From: Beaufortia kweichowensis
Taxonomy: Eukaryota > Chordata > Actinopteri > Cypriniformes > Gastromyzontidae
DNA: 64,000 bases
Direction of reading: 5' to 3'
NCBI GenBank assembly: GCA_019155185.1
Contig: CM032794.1
Span: 8,719,988 to 8,783,987 of the forward strand
Shown here: piece by piece, positions 1 to 13,900 of the stretch
Numbering within the stretch: the first letter of the stretch is position 1
How the letters are laid out: each line of letters opens with the position of its first letter
Program-made: the position numbers and the translations under genes
Notes under the pieces: generated by a model
What the model was told of the DNA's origin: nothing
The model's input: only the letters and a program-made list of their open reading frames with translations
Database searches by the model: none

Positions 1-1484
1 AATTTAATGGAACCATAGGCTGACATCTAAACAATATTCACACAACACACAATTTTTCGTAATACAAGGTGCAGAATTTTTTTCATTTTCTGTTGTTTTG
101 TCAGTGTCTACAGGTGGTGCAAAATGTGCAAAATATTGAAGTGAAATAATATTTTAGCCTTTGAATCAGGTGGCAGAAAAAAGATTTAGGTTTATCAGCA
201 GGATATGTAAATGAAATGATTCAAAATACAGTGATAAAATTTTGGTTCGTATTGGTTCATTGCAATATTGATTTAGCTATTGAATAGTTAGTGATGCTGA
301 GGATTTAACAAAGAAAACAAGGAAATAGAGATTCTGAGGCTTTAATTAAAAGCTGTTGCCCTGACAACAGAACTTTGCTCCATTTCAGAAAAAGTGAAGG
401 TTTTATTCAATCATTGTGTGGTCCTGCCTGTCTTTCTCTCACCATATAGACAGAATCGCCATTACAGTGATACATCACAGAATAATAAAGGCAGAGATTG
501 CAAGGACTTTAAAAATGTGTATCTTTTGCTCTTAGTTGTGAATATGTTTAGTATTTCTACATTTCAGCACCGTTTGCTTTAATGATAATTGATTTTAGCT
601 CAGGTTGGATATGCTTCAAGCTACATATTTCTGTAAATCTCAGTGACTAGTTTGTCCAGCAAATAGAGACCTGCCACACAGTTGTCGCATTAGCTTCCGT
701 TCCACTTTACTGTATTTGTATCCAACCTTCTTTACTTTCTATGCTCACTACTCTTTTCTAACCCTTTTGTATTCTTGGCTCTCTAAATGGACAGTTTTAC
801 TATAGCAATGCAGTGGTATTATAGGCAAAGAAAAGGAAAAAATCATCGAAAAATATACAGCAGAACTCTGTTTACTGATTCAACAAAAACCAATACTGCT
901 ATATTTATGTTTATATTAACATAAGCAAGTCAATTCATGCATTTTACATGATTACTGAAGTTAAGTAAGTATTATTATTAGTTATGTTCTAGTCTTTTTT
1001 AACCTGATAACTGTCATAGCAGAAATTAAGCATACATATGAAAATGCTTAACTACATTTGTTTAATATTAGATATTTTTTCATTTCTTTAAAAAATGTAG
1101 GTATTTTTACAGTATAAATTACAGTAACATTAATATATTTTATATTTTTGATATGCTTATTGTTATGAAAATTAGTTAAATATTTCATCTCGAAGTCTTG
1201 TACCTTTCCATCAATTTATAGATTATCATGATTATCATATGAAATACTGATGTGAATAGGGAAATCAAATAGATGTTTGTCCTGAGGAACGAAGACAGTT
1301 AACAGGTTAAGGATGCACTGGCTCCCTGCTATTCTCACAGAAAATATAATAAAGAAAGATCACATACTATCTAAAGTATTTAGTTACTTTAGACAAATAA
1401 GATTTCAGACAGGCTGCTTAGAGCCCGGGGAGGAAAAGGACAGAAGCTAAAGGTGTTTTTATCTCTTTGTGGGAAGGATGTGCA
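1..1484. other. AT-rich noncoding sequence
   Basis: No intact gene, RNA gene or recognisable repeat is visible. Open frames are short, lack codon bias and match no family I know. Confidence 0.6.
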
Positions 1485-1800
1485 GAATTGCTCTTTGTCT
1501 ATTAGTCCCAGCATTCTCTTCTCAGCCTCTGCCTCCAGCCGGTCCAGGCTCGGTCCGATAATAGAGCTGGCATTCCTGATCAGTTTGTTCAGGCACTTAG
1601 AAACCTTGGGCTGATGTTATTCCCCCAACAGACCCCTCTGGAGAAAAAAAGCTGGCAAGCCACACATTAGTGGAACATCTCTAACAGCCTGCTGCACATG
1701 GTGAAACACCTGAGCCACTCAGGAAAGAACAGCCTGCTCTGGCCTTTTCGTGTGGCTTTGTTGTTACATCCAGACCGCAGGGAAGTTCATAATCCTTGAG
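1485..1800 (-). mobile_element. Decayed LINE reverse-transcriptase fragment (Rex1/L2-like)
   Basis: Reading the minus strand in shifting frames gives blocks typical of the C-terminal part of fish non-LTR retrotransposon RT. From about 1746 to 1671: G-Q-S-R-L-F-F-P followed by a C-S-R-L-L-E-M-F-type stretch. From about 1604 to 1551: K-C-L-N-K-L-I-R-N-A-S-S-I-I-G, then L-D-R-L-E-A-E-A-E-K-R. This matches the usual order of the family. Stops and frameshifts separate the blocks, so the copy is dead. The family name is an inference; RT identity is much safer. Confidence 0.65.
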
Positions 1801-2430
1801 CTTTTCAAACCTTATTGTGTAGAAGCTGTAGGCGTCAGGCGTAATCAAGTACTAATATAACATGTTTTGTAACAGCCCATGTATGTAAGATAAAAATACT
1901 TTTCTTCTTCAAAAAGTTAAATTATCATTCATCAGTCTATAAAGTTTTTGTACTTTATTAGACAATATGATAGTGTTAGCTAATACTGTTTTTAAAATGA
2001 CATTACCTTTTCACACACTAGTTTGGATAATGGCAGGTTTTCTAACAGTTCCAATTCTTGCCCTTCTTGGGCAAGCGAAATTAGAAAACCGTATGCAAGC
2101 TGTATTTGTAATGGCTTCTGTGAGGCATTCATTTGCATCATACTCACTCATGTGTAGCCGAAGTGCCTTTGTTCAATTTACTGAATTACCTTTTCGAGAT
2201 GAGTAGCTTTCAGTGCAGCATAACTAAAATAAACTATAACTGTGAGAGCTTGCTTGCTCCATTCTTGCTCTCTTTTTTCTATCTGTTTAAATATGGACAC
2301 AAATTGTCTGTGCAGCTCATTTGGTCTCTTGTTGCATAAACAGCTGTTTGAGTGAACAGAAAATACAAACTTCCATTTAAGTTTGTTTACAATCAAGCAC
2401 AAACACTCTCTCTTACTCTGTTACTTGTTA

Positions 2431-2462
<32 letters not shown>

Positions 2463-4661
2463 TGTGGTTCAAAAGCAGAGGCAAAATGTATTGTTATATA
2501 AATGTCAAGAGATGCTACATTGCATGAATAGCTGACTAATAAAGTGACATTAAACCAGACCAGACTCATACAGTGTGTGAACATCAGAATCTGTGAGTTT
2601 TAGAAGAAAGTACTTCAGACAATATAGTGGTCCAGAGATGAAGTATTTTTGTATGCAAAACCCAGAAGTGAGTTTCGCACTTCCGGTTCTATCGCCCCAA
2701 AGTCAATGGGTTTTTTATTTGTTTTTTAATGTGTTGTTTGTATTGGTAGTCATTTCTGATGAAACAGTATTGAAAGCAACTTTAAATGAGATATTGGACA
2801 CTTCTCATTGGTTTTATTTTTAATTTCATTTTGCCCAAGTTAAACTGTTCTCATGGGTGTATAAGTCAAAGAAAACACAGGAATGTTTTTACCACAGAAA
2901 TATGCACATGCCAGTACTACCCTTCAATATGTCAATGCTGTTTAATTCAAAAATATTTTTAAAATCCATTACACATTTTTAAAAGGTTACTGGAAAAATA
3001 CAAAATTAATTAATGAAGTATTAATATTTATATAAAAGCATTATGTAGGTTATCCTTTTCCTTAGTTAAAATGGTCAAATTTTCTTAATTTTAAATATAT
3101 AATAATCCTTTAACCTTCAGCTCTAGACAAGTCTTTTTAACATGGAGAGAAAATTTAACAGAGCGTGCATCTAGACAATATAAGGACTTATGGGTATGGG
3201 CAAATTTTGGGCATTTTGGGCATAAGGAAATGGGCATTTTAAGAAGAAAGATTTCACTCCTGCTCTGGTATTTTGGCACTGAATTAAAAGGCCCTTTTTG
3301 CTTGTTTAGTCTGTTTTGATTTATACAGTTACCTGGCAGAAATAGTTTTGTTGTAGGAGCCAGCTGTAGTGTGCTGCCTGCAGGGTCCATGTTGCTTAGA
3401 TGTACTGGCATACTGATGTTGACTAAATAAGAGAAAAGCACATTCAAAGAGAAAACGCACGTAAACAAATTAGTATGCTAAAATCTCCCATTATATATTT
3501 GATTTTGACATGTTTGATCTCAGTTTTAGAGTACGGTTTCATTTGCTTTTGCATACATAAAAAACATGCACAGGATGAAAGAATATTAGAGACGATAAAA
3601 GGACATGTATTTTTCCTTTTAGCGATTTAAAAGGTATAGAGCGCTTTTCAGATGTAAAACATCTGTAGAACTTTATTTTCCATCCAGCATCTCTTTTCTG
3701 AGAAAGTTTCGTTCTTTGATAAGCCATCGCTTACAGGGTGTTTTGGAAGTCTTTGAATGTAGGCAGCTCAAACAATTTAATCACGGTTTAATTAATTGTA
3801 CACTGTCAATAGCGTTAAATTAATTTTAGTCTACTGAGCAATTCAAAACCGCAATATTGACAAACACATATTGTCACGAAGGAATATGAAAACCTTCCCA
3901 TAAGCAGACGAATATTTTAATTACAATATTAATTGGTTGAAAGCCAAAGTTCACATTGAAATGCTGCTGGAAACAAGAGAAAATGAGATGGGCATGCATC
4001 TGTCAAAATAAGGGGTATGCATTAAATGATCTATTAAACCCTTGCGGTATGTCCTACAGGCAAACAGTCAGTATGTACTTTCTATATGATCTAACTGCAG
4101 ATCTATTGAGAAAGCTGGGAGGAGTGGAAAGGGTTTGATTTCCCTATTAGGTGACATTAGATCTGATGTGGAGCTCTGATTCTGGGTCAACCTGCCACTT
4201 GAAGCACTTAAATGGGGATCTTGAGGATGATACAGCACACATATGGACAGTCCTGCTGGAACCCATAAAAATGTGATATATAGTCTGTTCTTAAATCTGT
4301 CTTAAACTGATCCCACCACCTCTGTCCATGCTGAAATTTTTACTTTCCTGTCAACAGCTCCCTTGAACTAACGTGTTACAAACATCAAGAGAGCTTCAGT
4401 GACAGATTCCAGACCTTAAGGAGTCCACTGACAGGAACATCATGCAGGATTAATGTCATTTAACATCACCACCTGTTTTATAAATGAAAAGAAATAGGGG
4501 AAATAAAGGGTCTCAGGTGATTTAAATATCTGTCATATATGGGCTCCTTTTCTTTTTAACTTTACCTTTGAATTTGACAAGCAGGGCATATGAGATTGTG
4601 ACATTTGGCATCTGATTGGTTTCTGAGAATCTGAACAATTGAATTGGTATAAACAACTGTA
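1801..4661. other. Noncoding sequence with one microsatellite
   Basis: No gene was recognised. A CT microsatellite is listed separately. A short island at about 2590-2830, with the strings CACTTCCGG and CCCCAAAGTCAATGGG, looks unlike its AT-rich neighbours and may be a small piece of an old interspersed repeat; I cannot name it. Confidence 0.5.
2431..2457. repeat. (CT)n microsatellite
   Basis: About 13 perfect CT units followed by CGTG. Simple-sequence repeat, potentially length-polymorphic. Confidence 0.95.
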
Positions 4662-4752
4662 GCATTAACACATATTAATAATAAATCCTGTAAAATGTAT
4701 TGCTCATTGTTAGTTCATATTAGATAATGCATTAAATAAAGTGTTACCAAAA
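4662..4752. mobile_element. Tail of a fish interspersed DNA-element repeat
   Basis: The segment contains TTGTTAGTTCAT, a degenerate run of TTAA/TAATGCATTAA-type words, then AAAGTGTTACC. That order is characteristic of a common nonautonomous repeat in cyprinid-type fish genomes. Only one end is visible and no target duplication could be found. The assignment is from pattern memory. Confidence 0.45.
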
Positions 4753-7700
4753 CATCATGGGCTGTGGACAGCTACACAAAGGAAGGTGACCTGAATATAT
4801 CCCTTCCCCTCAGTCTTCTCTTGATACAGAGATGATAAGAGATGCTGCAAAACAACATAATGGTGTAAGCACATGCTATTACAAACATGAAAATGGCCAC
4901 AATTTGCAAAATTGCCACAATTTGTTAGCGCAAGGTCAGGTATGTCACATGTAAGGCCAATAGCAGAACATTATTCAGATCAGGGGTGATTCTAAGATTT
5001 CAGTCTTTAGTGCAAGTATTAGTTGTTTTGGCTTAGAGGATTTTTTGTTACATTTAGGTATAAGCGGAGGCAGAGGTATAGAGCATCAATTTTTAATAAA
5101 AACAAAATTGCATCAGTTCGTAAGCTACATTTCTTGGCATTATTTTGTGATTTCACTAGAACTGGATTTTACTTTTAAAAAGAGGTTATATTTAACATCA
5201 GTTTAAATATTGAAGCATTCTCTATAGTTCAGATACTCTATAGACATTTTACATATGTGAAAACAATATTATAAATTTACATGTAGTGACTCCACAAAAC
5301 AACTCTCAGAAAGGGCACTTCAAGAAGTCCTCTTTAAGATGGATGAGTGTGCATGGCAGCAGATGAAAGCATAAAACAGATTTTAATTGATCTGCTCAGT
5401 TCATTGTGCAAAAGCCTGCAGAGAGAGAGAGAGAGAGAGATAGGAAAAGACAGACAGATAGACAGAGAAATAGACAGAGTCTGGTTGGTTTCTTGACCTC
5501 TTCCTGTGCTATTTGCACCATTATCATTTTTGTCTCACCATACCATGTGGTGCTTTCTGTGCCTGCAGCTATTCTATTCATCCTCTGTTATTAGCTCATT
5601 ACTGTTTAAAGAGTTCACGTGGGTCTGTCTCTCAGGGTGAGTCAACACCATGGGAGCAGGTGAGACTAAATCGAAGGAGTCCTCATATTTGCAAGTTTGT
5701 TGTTCCACCAAGGTAAAGTGGAGGCACAGAGGGTAATGATAAAGGTGTAACGCAGAATGCCCTGGATGTATTTTCTCGCTGCATGCACTGTATGAAAGCC
5801 CCAGACCCACCTTCTCTCCCCAGACCTGCTTGACACACTTCATTAATACTTTATAGAGAATACGGTGTCAAAGTCGGGGGGGGAGGAACCAGCTGTGCAA
5901 ATGCTCCAATGCAGTTCATTTCATTTACTGAGGTCTTGGAACAAAATGTCCTCTACCTCTTGAGTTTGTACGAGTGATGTGTTTTATAAATGGAGGTATC
6001 AAGCGTGGCACGGTGTTGTGTGGAAAATGTGATGTCAGGGTCTTTTAGCTGCACAGAACTCTGTTCATGAAAGTTTTTTATGAGATTGAGATATTTTTTT
6101 ATTTGCTATGTGTTTGCGATGTTTTTTACTTTAATATTTCAGAATAACTGAAAGAAGTACTTGTTCTAGACCACAAGTATAGGAAAATTGAACTTGAAAA
6201 TGAAATGAAAAAAGGCTTTTTTCAACAGTTAATTTGGATTCTCCAAAATGAAACGCTGTAATAAAGTGCTTATATTAAATAGAGCAGAACGGGAAAGCTT
6301 TATTGTATCATTTTTTTGTCTGCATTGTTGTGCTTTCCTGTTTTAGACTCCTGTTATTTTCCTGAATTGCTTTACTTGGAATATTTATTATTTTATTAAG
6401 CGTTCCATTTTAGTTTTTAATGTAATTTTATAGTACATTCCTAATGTACAACATTCTTACATTATAATAATTATCCTAATTTAGGTTTAGAATTTGTGCA
6501 CAATATTCTTGAGTGTTGAAAGTCGGTGTTCCTCTGTAAGGTGAAAGAAACACCGGGTCATGAACGGTAAAATAATCAGTTTACATTTATTACATTTTAA
6601 ATGTACATTTTAATCACAGAATTCTTCAATGTTTTAATTATTGTTTTAAACAAGCTTCTTAACCCAATGACGATTATAAAACATTGCAATGAGGAAATAT
6701 TTTAAAACAATATGCAAAAACTGTTTAATCACATCAGGGAGTCATTAGGAATCAAATCATCCTTGAGCTTTGGAGATGAATTCCTTTCACTATGAAAACA
6801 TTCTCAGTCATTCTCAGAACTTCGCCCTAATTAAATAAAAAACACAATTTTGTGAAAGCAAGATCTGAAAGCTTGCTGGTGAATAATTTTAACATGCACA
6901 CATGGCTGCCCACATTTCCACATTACTGAGCCAGTGATTATTTCATTCATGATTCTGTAATTAATTGGTAGTAGAATAGATACAGTTATTCCTTACACTG
7001 GCAAAACTAAACTAAACTAAGTGTAAAACATGGGAATGTCTGTCAATCATTGTGCTGTTTATGGCTCGCTAGATATGGCACTCTACATATCTGTCTGTCA
7101 AATCCAAATGTTAGAAACTAACAGCTAGCAGCAAAAGATTATTTTATCAGGCTTACCTTCATAGATTTCTTCATGAATTGTTTTTTAACAATGCCAATAC
7201 AAAGTTGCTGCTGAAGGACAGTGCAGTGAAAACTATATTAAACTTGACAGTAAACCTGTCGCTTGCAAGTAATTGCAGCGAAGCTTTGTCTCATTTAACA
7301 TTCAAGTGAATTTACATAGAAGTCTTAAAGGCACAGTTTCAATGGCCTGTTGTAATTGTACCTTAGGGAAGAAAATAAGATAATAATGACCCCTTTGACC
7401 CCATGACCACTTTGATGAAAATATTTTAATCGGCATCTCCATCCCTAAGGTGACAAAAGGAAAAGGTGATTGAAGGAGTTCTGCTATACCTCACCAGACT
7501 GTGAACTGGTCTACAGGGGATAAACTTCACATCCAACCATAAAACCCAATCCTCCTCCTCTGTTCATGTCCAGTATCTGGAGGGGATGCAGGGTCTTTAC
7601 AGACCCCTGACAAACCTGAGCCAGTGAAGCGGGAACCTGTCAGGGCTATTTTTTACTTCTGCTGCCCCTGGGGCTTCACTAAGCTCTCCCGTGCTCCGTG

Positions 7701-8175
7701 TCTATTGTCTCTCATCTCTCACTTTCTGTCTCTCTCATTGAGACCAATTTGACTTCAGTTGTATTGAGTCTGAGAAAGTTCATACTACTTACAGTGTCTG
7801 CATGACAATATATGCATTTTGGTCATACATTTGATCTCTCTAGGTCTCTCTCTCTCTATATATAGCTTAAAATCTACTTTTTTGAATCTTTATAAAACTA
7901 CTCATAACTGGGATGTAAGAAGTAAGTTAATTGTTTCACATTGGTATGATGCAAAAGGCAATTGTTGCTATGGTAACTATAAGATAAACTAATAAAGCTA
8001 TAGCTAAAACATTAAAATATATGACTATGTTGGTGTCTTGCTAATTCTTGTATAACCTTTAATAGCATGTAACACAAGTAAATTAAAATACTTTTCACAC
8101 AGCTTATAATGCTGAAACAATGTTATTATTGTGACCAGCTTGCAGTAAATCCAATAGTCTTCCTATCAATAATCT
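4753..8175. other. Noncoding sequence, mostly AT-rich
   Basis: No gene was recognised. It contains a GA microsatellite (separate entry). The segment at about 7490-7700 is richer in GC, with CCTCCTCCTCTG and CTGCCCCTGGGG, and is a weak candidate for an unidentified regulatory element. The rest is unremarkable. Confidence 0.5.
5421..5480. repeat. (GA)n microsatellite with GACA-type tail
   Basis: Ten perfect GA units (5421-5440) run into degenerate GACAGATA/GACAGAG units up to about 5480. Both strands are spuriously open here because the repeat lacks stops. Confidence 0.9.
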
Positions 8176-8176
8176 C

Positions 8177-8247
<71 letters not shown>

Positions 8248-8294
8248 ATATATGTATATATGTGTATATATGTATATATATGTGTATATATATG
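8176..8294. repeat. (TA)n/(TG)n compound microsatellite
   Basis: A long uninterrupted TA run (about 8186-8233) passes into TG units and then TATATG-type imperfect units up to 8294. Such tracts slip readily and are often mis-sized in assemblies. Confidence 0.95.
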
Positions 8295-9639
8295 TTCTAA
8301 AGTGACAAGTGTCTCTTATTTCCTTGTATATTGACCTGTATTTGTGGACACATTATTCATTTGGCATCAGCATGATTAGATAAGCTGTACTATTGCTATG
8401 TGCTTACTTTAGTCATTTTTAGGTATTGTTGGTCATTTTTATTTACACAGTAATATTTTGTATTCTTCACCATCTCTCCTGGTAATTGCCATTAATATGA
8501 TAGATTTCAAAAATTAACTGTGAGTGTCACTATTAAACTGTGGGTGCATCTCCCCAAGTCGAAAGTTGATCCACTTAACATTGGGACATTGATGACTTAA
8601 TTATCGGTGACATGATTATATTTTAGCGCTTTAAAACACAGCTGGTATTTATTTGCAACATTTCTGTGAAAAAGACATCGCTGTGCAATTTTGCTCTAAA
8701 AATGAGAAAGTATAGTGTTGTTATAAAAAAAGAACATACATACATGGATGCATACAATATTTTGTATTTTTGTCATATGTAGTTTTGCAGGATTGTTTTT
8801 TGCACTTGAATTAAAGTTACAAACACAATTTGCAAAATGCATGTTGCATCCACCTGCCACTTCACATCATTGACAGCTGTAAATGTTATATACAAATATC
8901 TTAAACAATATCAATATCTTTGTTTTTCTGGGTGATAATCCTATATTTATCTCAACACCAAGTTGAAGTTCATACTAAACCCAAAATAACCTACGGACTT
9001 TTAAAGGTCTATCTGCCTTATTTTTCACCCTGGCATTTTGCACTTGTTGTAAGTATGCGCCTGGAGATGGTGAGTAGCCTTGTAGTTAGTTCGTCAGACA
9101 GAGATTTCTATGACATTGATGCTACAGTAGCTCCGAGGCTTGAGCTTGGTAGGAAAGGAGAACTCTCTGACAGCTATGCTCAGAGGACAATCTGGTAACT
9201 ACTTTTCTACACCTATTAAAATTTCTTCTCTAAGGGTTCAAACGTTGTTTCCATCTGTGCACAAAGTTGGGCAGGAGGGGCTTTCCAGTCTTGTTATAAC
9301 ACCGCTCGAGTCTAAATGCAAAGTAAAATGCTGGGAGAATTGATGTGAAATACAGCACCGCCGGCTGCTTTCTGGAGCTTATGTTTGTGTTTGAGTGCTG
9401 GATATGAAAAAATGTTTTCTCCTGTCTTCTTACACTAATACTTTTGTCGAACTTTTGCTCTTTTTACTTATGCCCTTATAAATACCATGCTGTGCCATAT
9501 TTCAAAAGAACTACAGGACTGTAATTAATCCTGTACACATGTGATAGTGTGTAGTTGAGTCACTGGTCATGTAAACATTTTTAAAAACTGAATGTGTTGC
9601 CTGAGCAGTTATAAGAATTGCAATATAACACACTGTACA
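8295..9639. other. Noncoding sequence
   Basis: No recognisable gene or repeat. Open frames near 8920-9343 overlap one another, lack family similarity and are taken as chance. Confidence 0.5.
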
Positions 9640-10400
9640 GGACATATTTTAGGTCAATGCAAAATGTCTTGGATGCAATAATGCAGCTTGTAGACATCTA
9701 CCAGACAAGCAGAGATAGTCTGTGAGCCATGAACGAGATGTAGAGTTGTATGATGTCAGCATAGCAGTGGTAGGAAAATAGATGACAGGTTCCAGCTGTT
9801 GTGTACATTTAGAAGAGGGAGTCAATAAGCAAACCCTCAGGTACTCCTGTGGAGAGTTGATATAACATTCTAGTTGATATAGTTTACTGTAAGAATTTTA
9901 AGCAGTGGCCTGCTGATGGGGGGATAGTGTGAGTGTGGTTTGATGTGTTGATGATTTGTGCAGATAGGAGTCAAGAGAAGGTAGTTTGACGAAGATAAAA
10001 AGGAATAGGGTGGACGGTGAGGAAATGTTTGAAAACTTCAGCTTGTGTGAAGGGAGAGAAAGAGACAAGCAGAGAGTTAAATGTGGGTGGATGCTCAGAA
10101 TTAACTGCTGATGGTTGTTATCTTGTCTGTGAAATAAGTGGGAGAGTCGTCAGACAGCAGAGATGAGGTGAAGAAGGAAAGAGCCGAGGGGTAAATGTTT
10201 TGCAGTTTGCGCTAGTCTGAGATGCTGTTGATCTTGTTGTGATGGCATGTATTTCAGTGGAAACACTGGAGGAAACTACTTAGGTTACCAGGGTTCTTCG
10301 ATTTGCACTGTTTATCTCAGCTGCCCTGAATTTGATCTGTGAAGAATTTCAGACCAGGGGTTATGGAGTGTTGCTTGTGCTGGTCTGTAGGCACTTTATC
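9640..10400 (-). mobile_element. Decayed L2/CR1-type LINE ORF2 fragment
   Basis: The minus strand in shifting frames shows, first (about 10400-9910), a decayed version of the linker between endonuclease and RT in fish L2-like elements, including a stretch like L-P-L-G-S-F-L-L-H-L. It then shows the RT core at about 9860-9740: S-T-G-V-P-E-G followed by F-S-Y-H-C-Y-A-D-I-I-Q-L-Y (9742-9780). The family's catalytic box is Y-A-D-D; here the second Asp is Ile. Part of the RT between linker and core seems deleted. Stops throughout make it a fossil. Confidence 0.75.
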
Positions 10401-10539
10401 GTGGCTCCAGTGTACAGTAGTTTATATCAGGGCTTTTCAACTGACTTTTAACTCTCTATGACAGTCTAGCATATATCTAGACATGGGGTATAGACAAGCA
10501 CCTTCGTGACATTTAAAGGAACCAATTCAAGTGCCTGGA

Positions 10540-10935
10540 TCAGTGCACAGTGGTGGGCTAAAATATGGAGGATTGCAGCAGCCTGAAGCTCGTACTCAGA
10601 ATTGACCTGCACAATGAAAGATTGCGCCATGAAAATTGCTCTCATCACAGATCTTTTGACTGTGTTTGCACCATTACCTAATTTGCATAATTCCTTCAGT
10701 GAATTGGGGGTTAAAACAATGGAGACAGACAGCATGTCTAAATAAACGATCCTATCAGTATGTGCAATTAATTCTTTGGGAATTCCCCCCAGACTGCACA
10801 AACAGGCCCCAATTTTTGCAGGCATATTTACGCCATTTGAATCATTTCTTTAGTGAATTAGGTATTAAAACACACACACATTGCGTGCAAATAAATCACA
10901 CTATCAACAATGCACAGTTATACTCCCATAAGAAA
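10540..10935. repeat. Degenerate tandem repeat, period about 160 bp
   Basis: Two diverged monomers are clear. TTTGCACCATTA near 10664 and TTTACGCCATTT near 10826 each lead into a TCAGTGAATT/TTAGTGAATT box, then GGGGGTTAAAACA (from about 10706) or AGGTATTAAAACA (from about 10861). A weaker earlier unit around 10570-10640 (TTGCGCCATGA) may be a third. Open frames on both strands here are by-products of the repeat. Confidence 0.5.
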
Positions 10936-13900
10936 TGAATAAATACATTTTGTTTAGCTCAAGAACACGACAAACCATAAGAAACAGGTGACAAGTTAAG
11001 TGAGATAATTGATAGTATAGGTTAATAATATATCGATTTTAGACATGTAACTTGAAACATCTGAAATAAGTTCTAGAGATTTAAATCTTCCAAGATTTCT
11101 TATACTGAGAATATAATTATTTCATTCTGATTCATAAAGTTTTGATGTTGTGAATGTAATATTCATCCAGATGGAGGCAACGGTTTCATTATATAATAGT
11201 TCATGGTAGTAAAGGCACCATCTGTTTTTACCTACTAAAACTTTAAGCTTAGCCTCAATGACAATGTCACACCAGTTCCATTAATTTGTTAATGCCACAA
11301 AAGTTGCATTGACTCTTGGGTTTAGATCTCTAAACGACCTCTGATCAATACTGTGGCCTCTCTCAAACCTTGATCAACCTTGAAAATGTATCAGGATTTG
11401 AGTCTTGTTTTATCAAAAATATATCAAATATAAGTGCGTTGATGCTTAAGACAAGCAAAAAATTTTTTAAAATTATTTTTACCTCTAATACATGAAGTAC
11501 TTACTTAACATTTGTTTTTCTTACCACATTGGCAGATATATTTTATGTTTTATGCATAAACTTACTAAAATGTGATATGTTTTTTAAAGAAATCAATAGT
11601 TAATACTTTCGTATGTCATTTTGCTTATTAAGTAAATGTATTTTGATATTAGTATTTATCTATTTAGATGTGTAAACAAAACAAAAATACTAAGCAGGAA
11701 GTTTATTTTTTTAGTGTAGTTTTAGGGTTAAAAAGCAGTAGATTTGTAGAATTAAGCACACTAATAAATTACTTTCACTACTTTTCATGATGTTTTTCAT
11801 AATTTTTTAAATTAGAAAGTCTATTTGTGTATTTTATTAGATGTAAATACTGTGTAAACTTTTTTGTAACTAAAAGTGATTCTACAAGAATTCACACAAG
11901 AATTCCCAGATGTACTACAATGTACCTGTGAAATGACGTAAACCTGAAACTTAAACTAGGCAAGAAATATGTATCAGCTGAAATAGCTTTTTCAGAAGCC
12001 TTCTTAAACATTGTTTAATGTTGTCAGTTCTCAGCAGCATCAGGTCTCTATTTCTGGAATTGATGCTGCAGAGTACATCTACACATCCATAACAGGAAAT
12101 ATTGTTTTGTATGGTACATAATGTACTTTATTATTATATCAGGTATTTTCTTATTTCATAAAAAAGATAACAAATTAACCTCACCCACCTCTGTTCTATT
12201 CAGTCAAGTTAATTACTGCGATAACGTTCTTAAAATAGGGGATTTATTGAGGCTGCACCCCCGCACGTAAACTGCAACAATATATGCAACAATATACTTT
12301 GTGGCGTAATTGAAGTTAAATGTTGTTTTAAATGTTTGAGGTCAGTAATTATTTACTTCAAACTCCTAACAAAAGTTTCAGACCTTATATATAATCAAGT
12401 AAATTATGTATAATTAAGTTACACACTAAATGTTAATATGCACACTAAATAAAGTTACTTGCATTCCCAAAATGCAATTGAAAGAGGAGATTGTAGAGTG
12501 TGTAATTTTAAATTATTCAGACACAAAACATTAAGTGACTTTTTATTATATTTATTTATTTAAAAAAGAAATATTAATAATTATTCTAGAGGTTTACTAG
12601 AGTGTTCTATTAATTTATATAAGTATGTAAATGATGGCACTGAGGAGCTCATCTGAGCAGGTGTGTACCATGCAGATGATGCCTACAGTAAGATGAATCA
12701 CTTTGCCAAAGTCACCTTTCCCATTGCACCTGACCCAGAAGTAGAGCAAGAGGAGGGGAGAGAGAGGCTAATCGGTTAACATGCTAAAAGAGAGTCTTCA
12801 TTTTCACCTGTGCATGTAACCAGCCCTGTCTCCTGCCACAGTTAGGGCCCAAAACTGAAAAGGTCATCTAATATTAATGAAGCCAAGCCATCCAGAATGT
12901 TCTTCCTTTAGAAAAAAATCATTCCCAAGTGAAGATATTATGAGAATAGCTCTACTTAACAGTTCCCATTCTTTGTAGTGGTTTAACTTTTGGAATAATT
13001 AATAACAAATATTCCAAAATGTGTAGATATTAAGATACTGCAATTAATCCAGATCTGTGATTTTCAACCATGTCCATTTTCTTCATGTCTATGTTCAGAG
13101 GCTCTCCTAAACAGACTGACTGTTCTTAAAATGATTACAAAGATGTTTGTTTTCTGTACTTTGTGTTAACAAATATTAGAGATTTTATTATAATAAAATA
13201 AAAGATTTTAAATTAAATGAAACAAATACACACCTTGTTTTTAATGCCAATTTATTATTATGGACGTTCAAATTTTTCCAACCTAGTCAAAAACACCAAT
13301 GTATTGGTGCACCAACGCTGCACACTGCCTTGAATTTACACTTCAAGGCCACAAACCTTAATGAAGGAACAATTAACGGCCAAATGAAGTCCTTTTAAGA
13401 TAAAGCACATCCCTGAGTTTCATTTGGCATTCTCAAGTAATAAGCTAATTGATTTCTATCGCTTTTAAGAGAATTTTGTGCTTATTCATTAATTCTTGAG
13501 AGACGGATTTTTGCCATGGAATTATGGTAAAAAAAATGATATTATATAGTTATACATTTTTGGGGAAAAGTAGCTTTAGCCAAATAAATAAATATGTTAC
13601 AAACAAATCACAAACACTCAACAAATCAATGTCTAGTATAACACAACTCTCTTACATTCGCAAACAAATCAATTCCACAGTATTTAACTTCCTCGATATT
13701 TAAGTTTCTAAGCTTCTCATCTGTCATTGCATTCATGTCTTTTTCTCGTCAGTTGTTCCCTCACATCCCATCCAGTTTTTCATTAGTTTGAGGCAATTTC
13801 TCTTTCAATATTTAATCATTATTAATGTTGCCAGTGTGACATGTTTTTCTCTGTTGACTATGCCACCAGATGTTGCCTAAGGGAGTTTTTTACTCTGGTT

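Noticed and set aside
8176..8294. Tandem array that might be a functional repeat locus
   Set aside because: Ordinary TA/TG microsatellite with no spacers, so not a CRISPR-like array.
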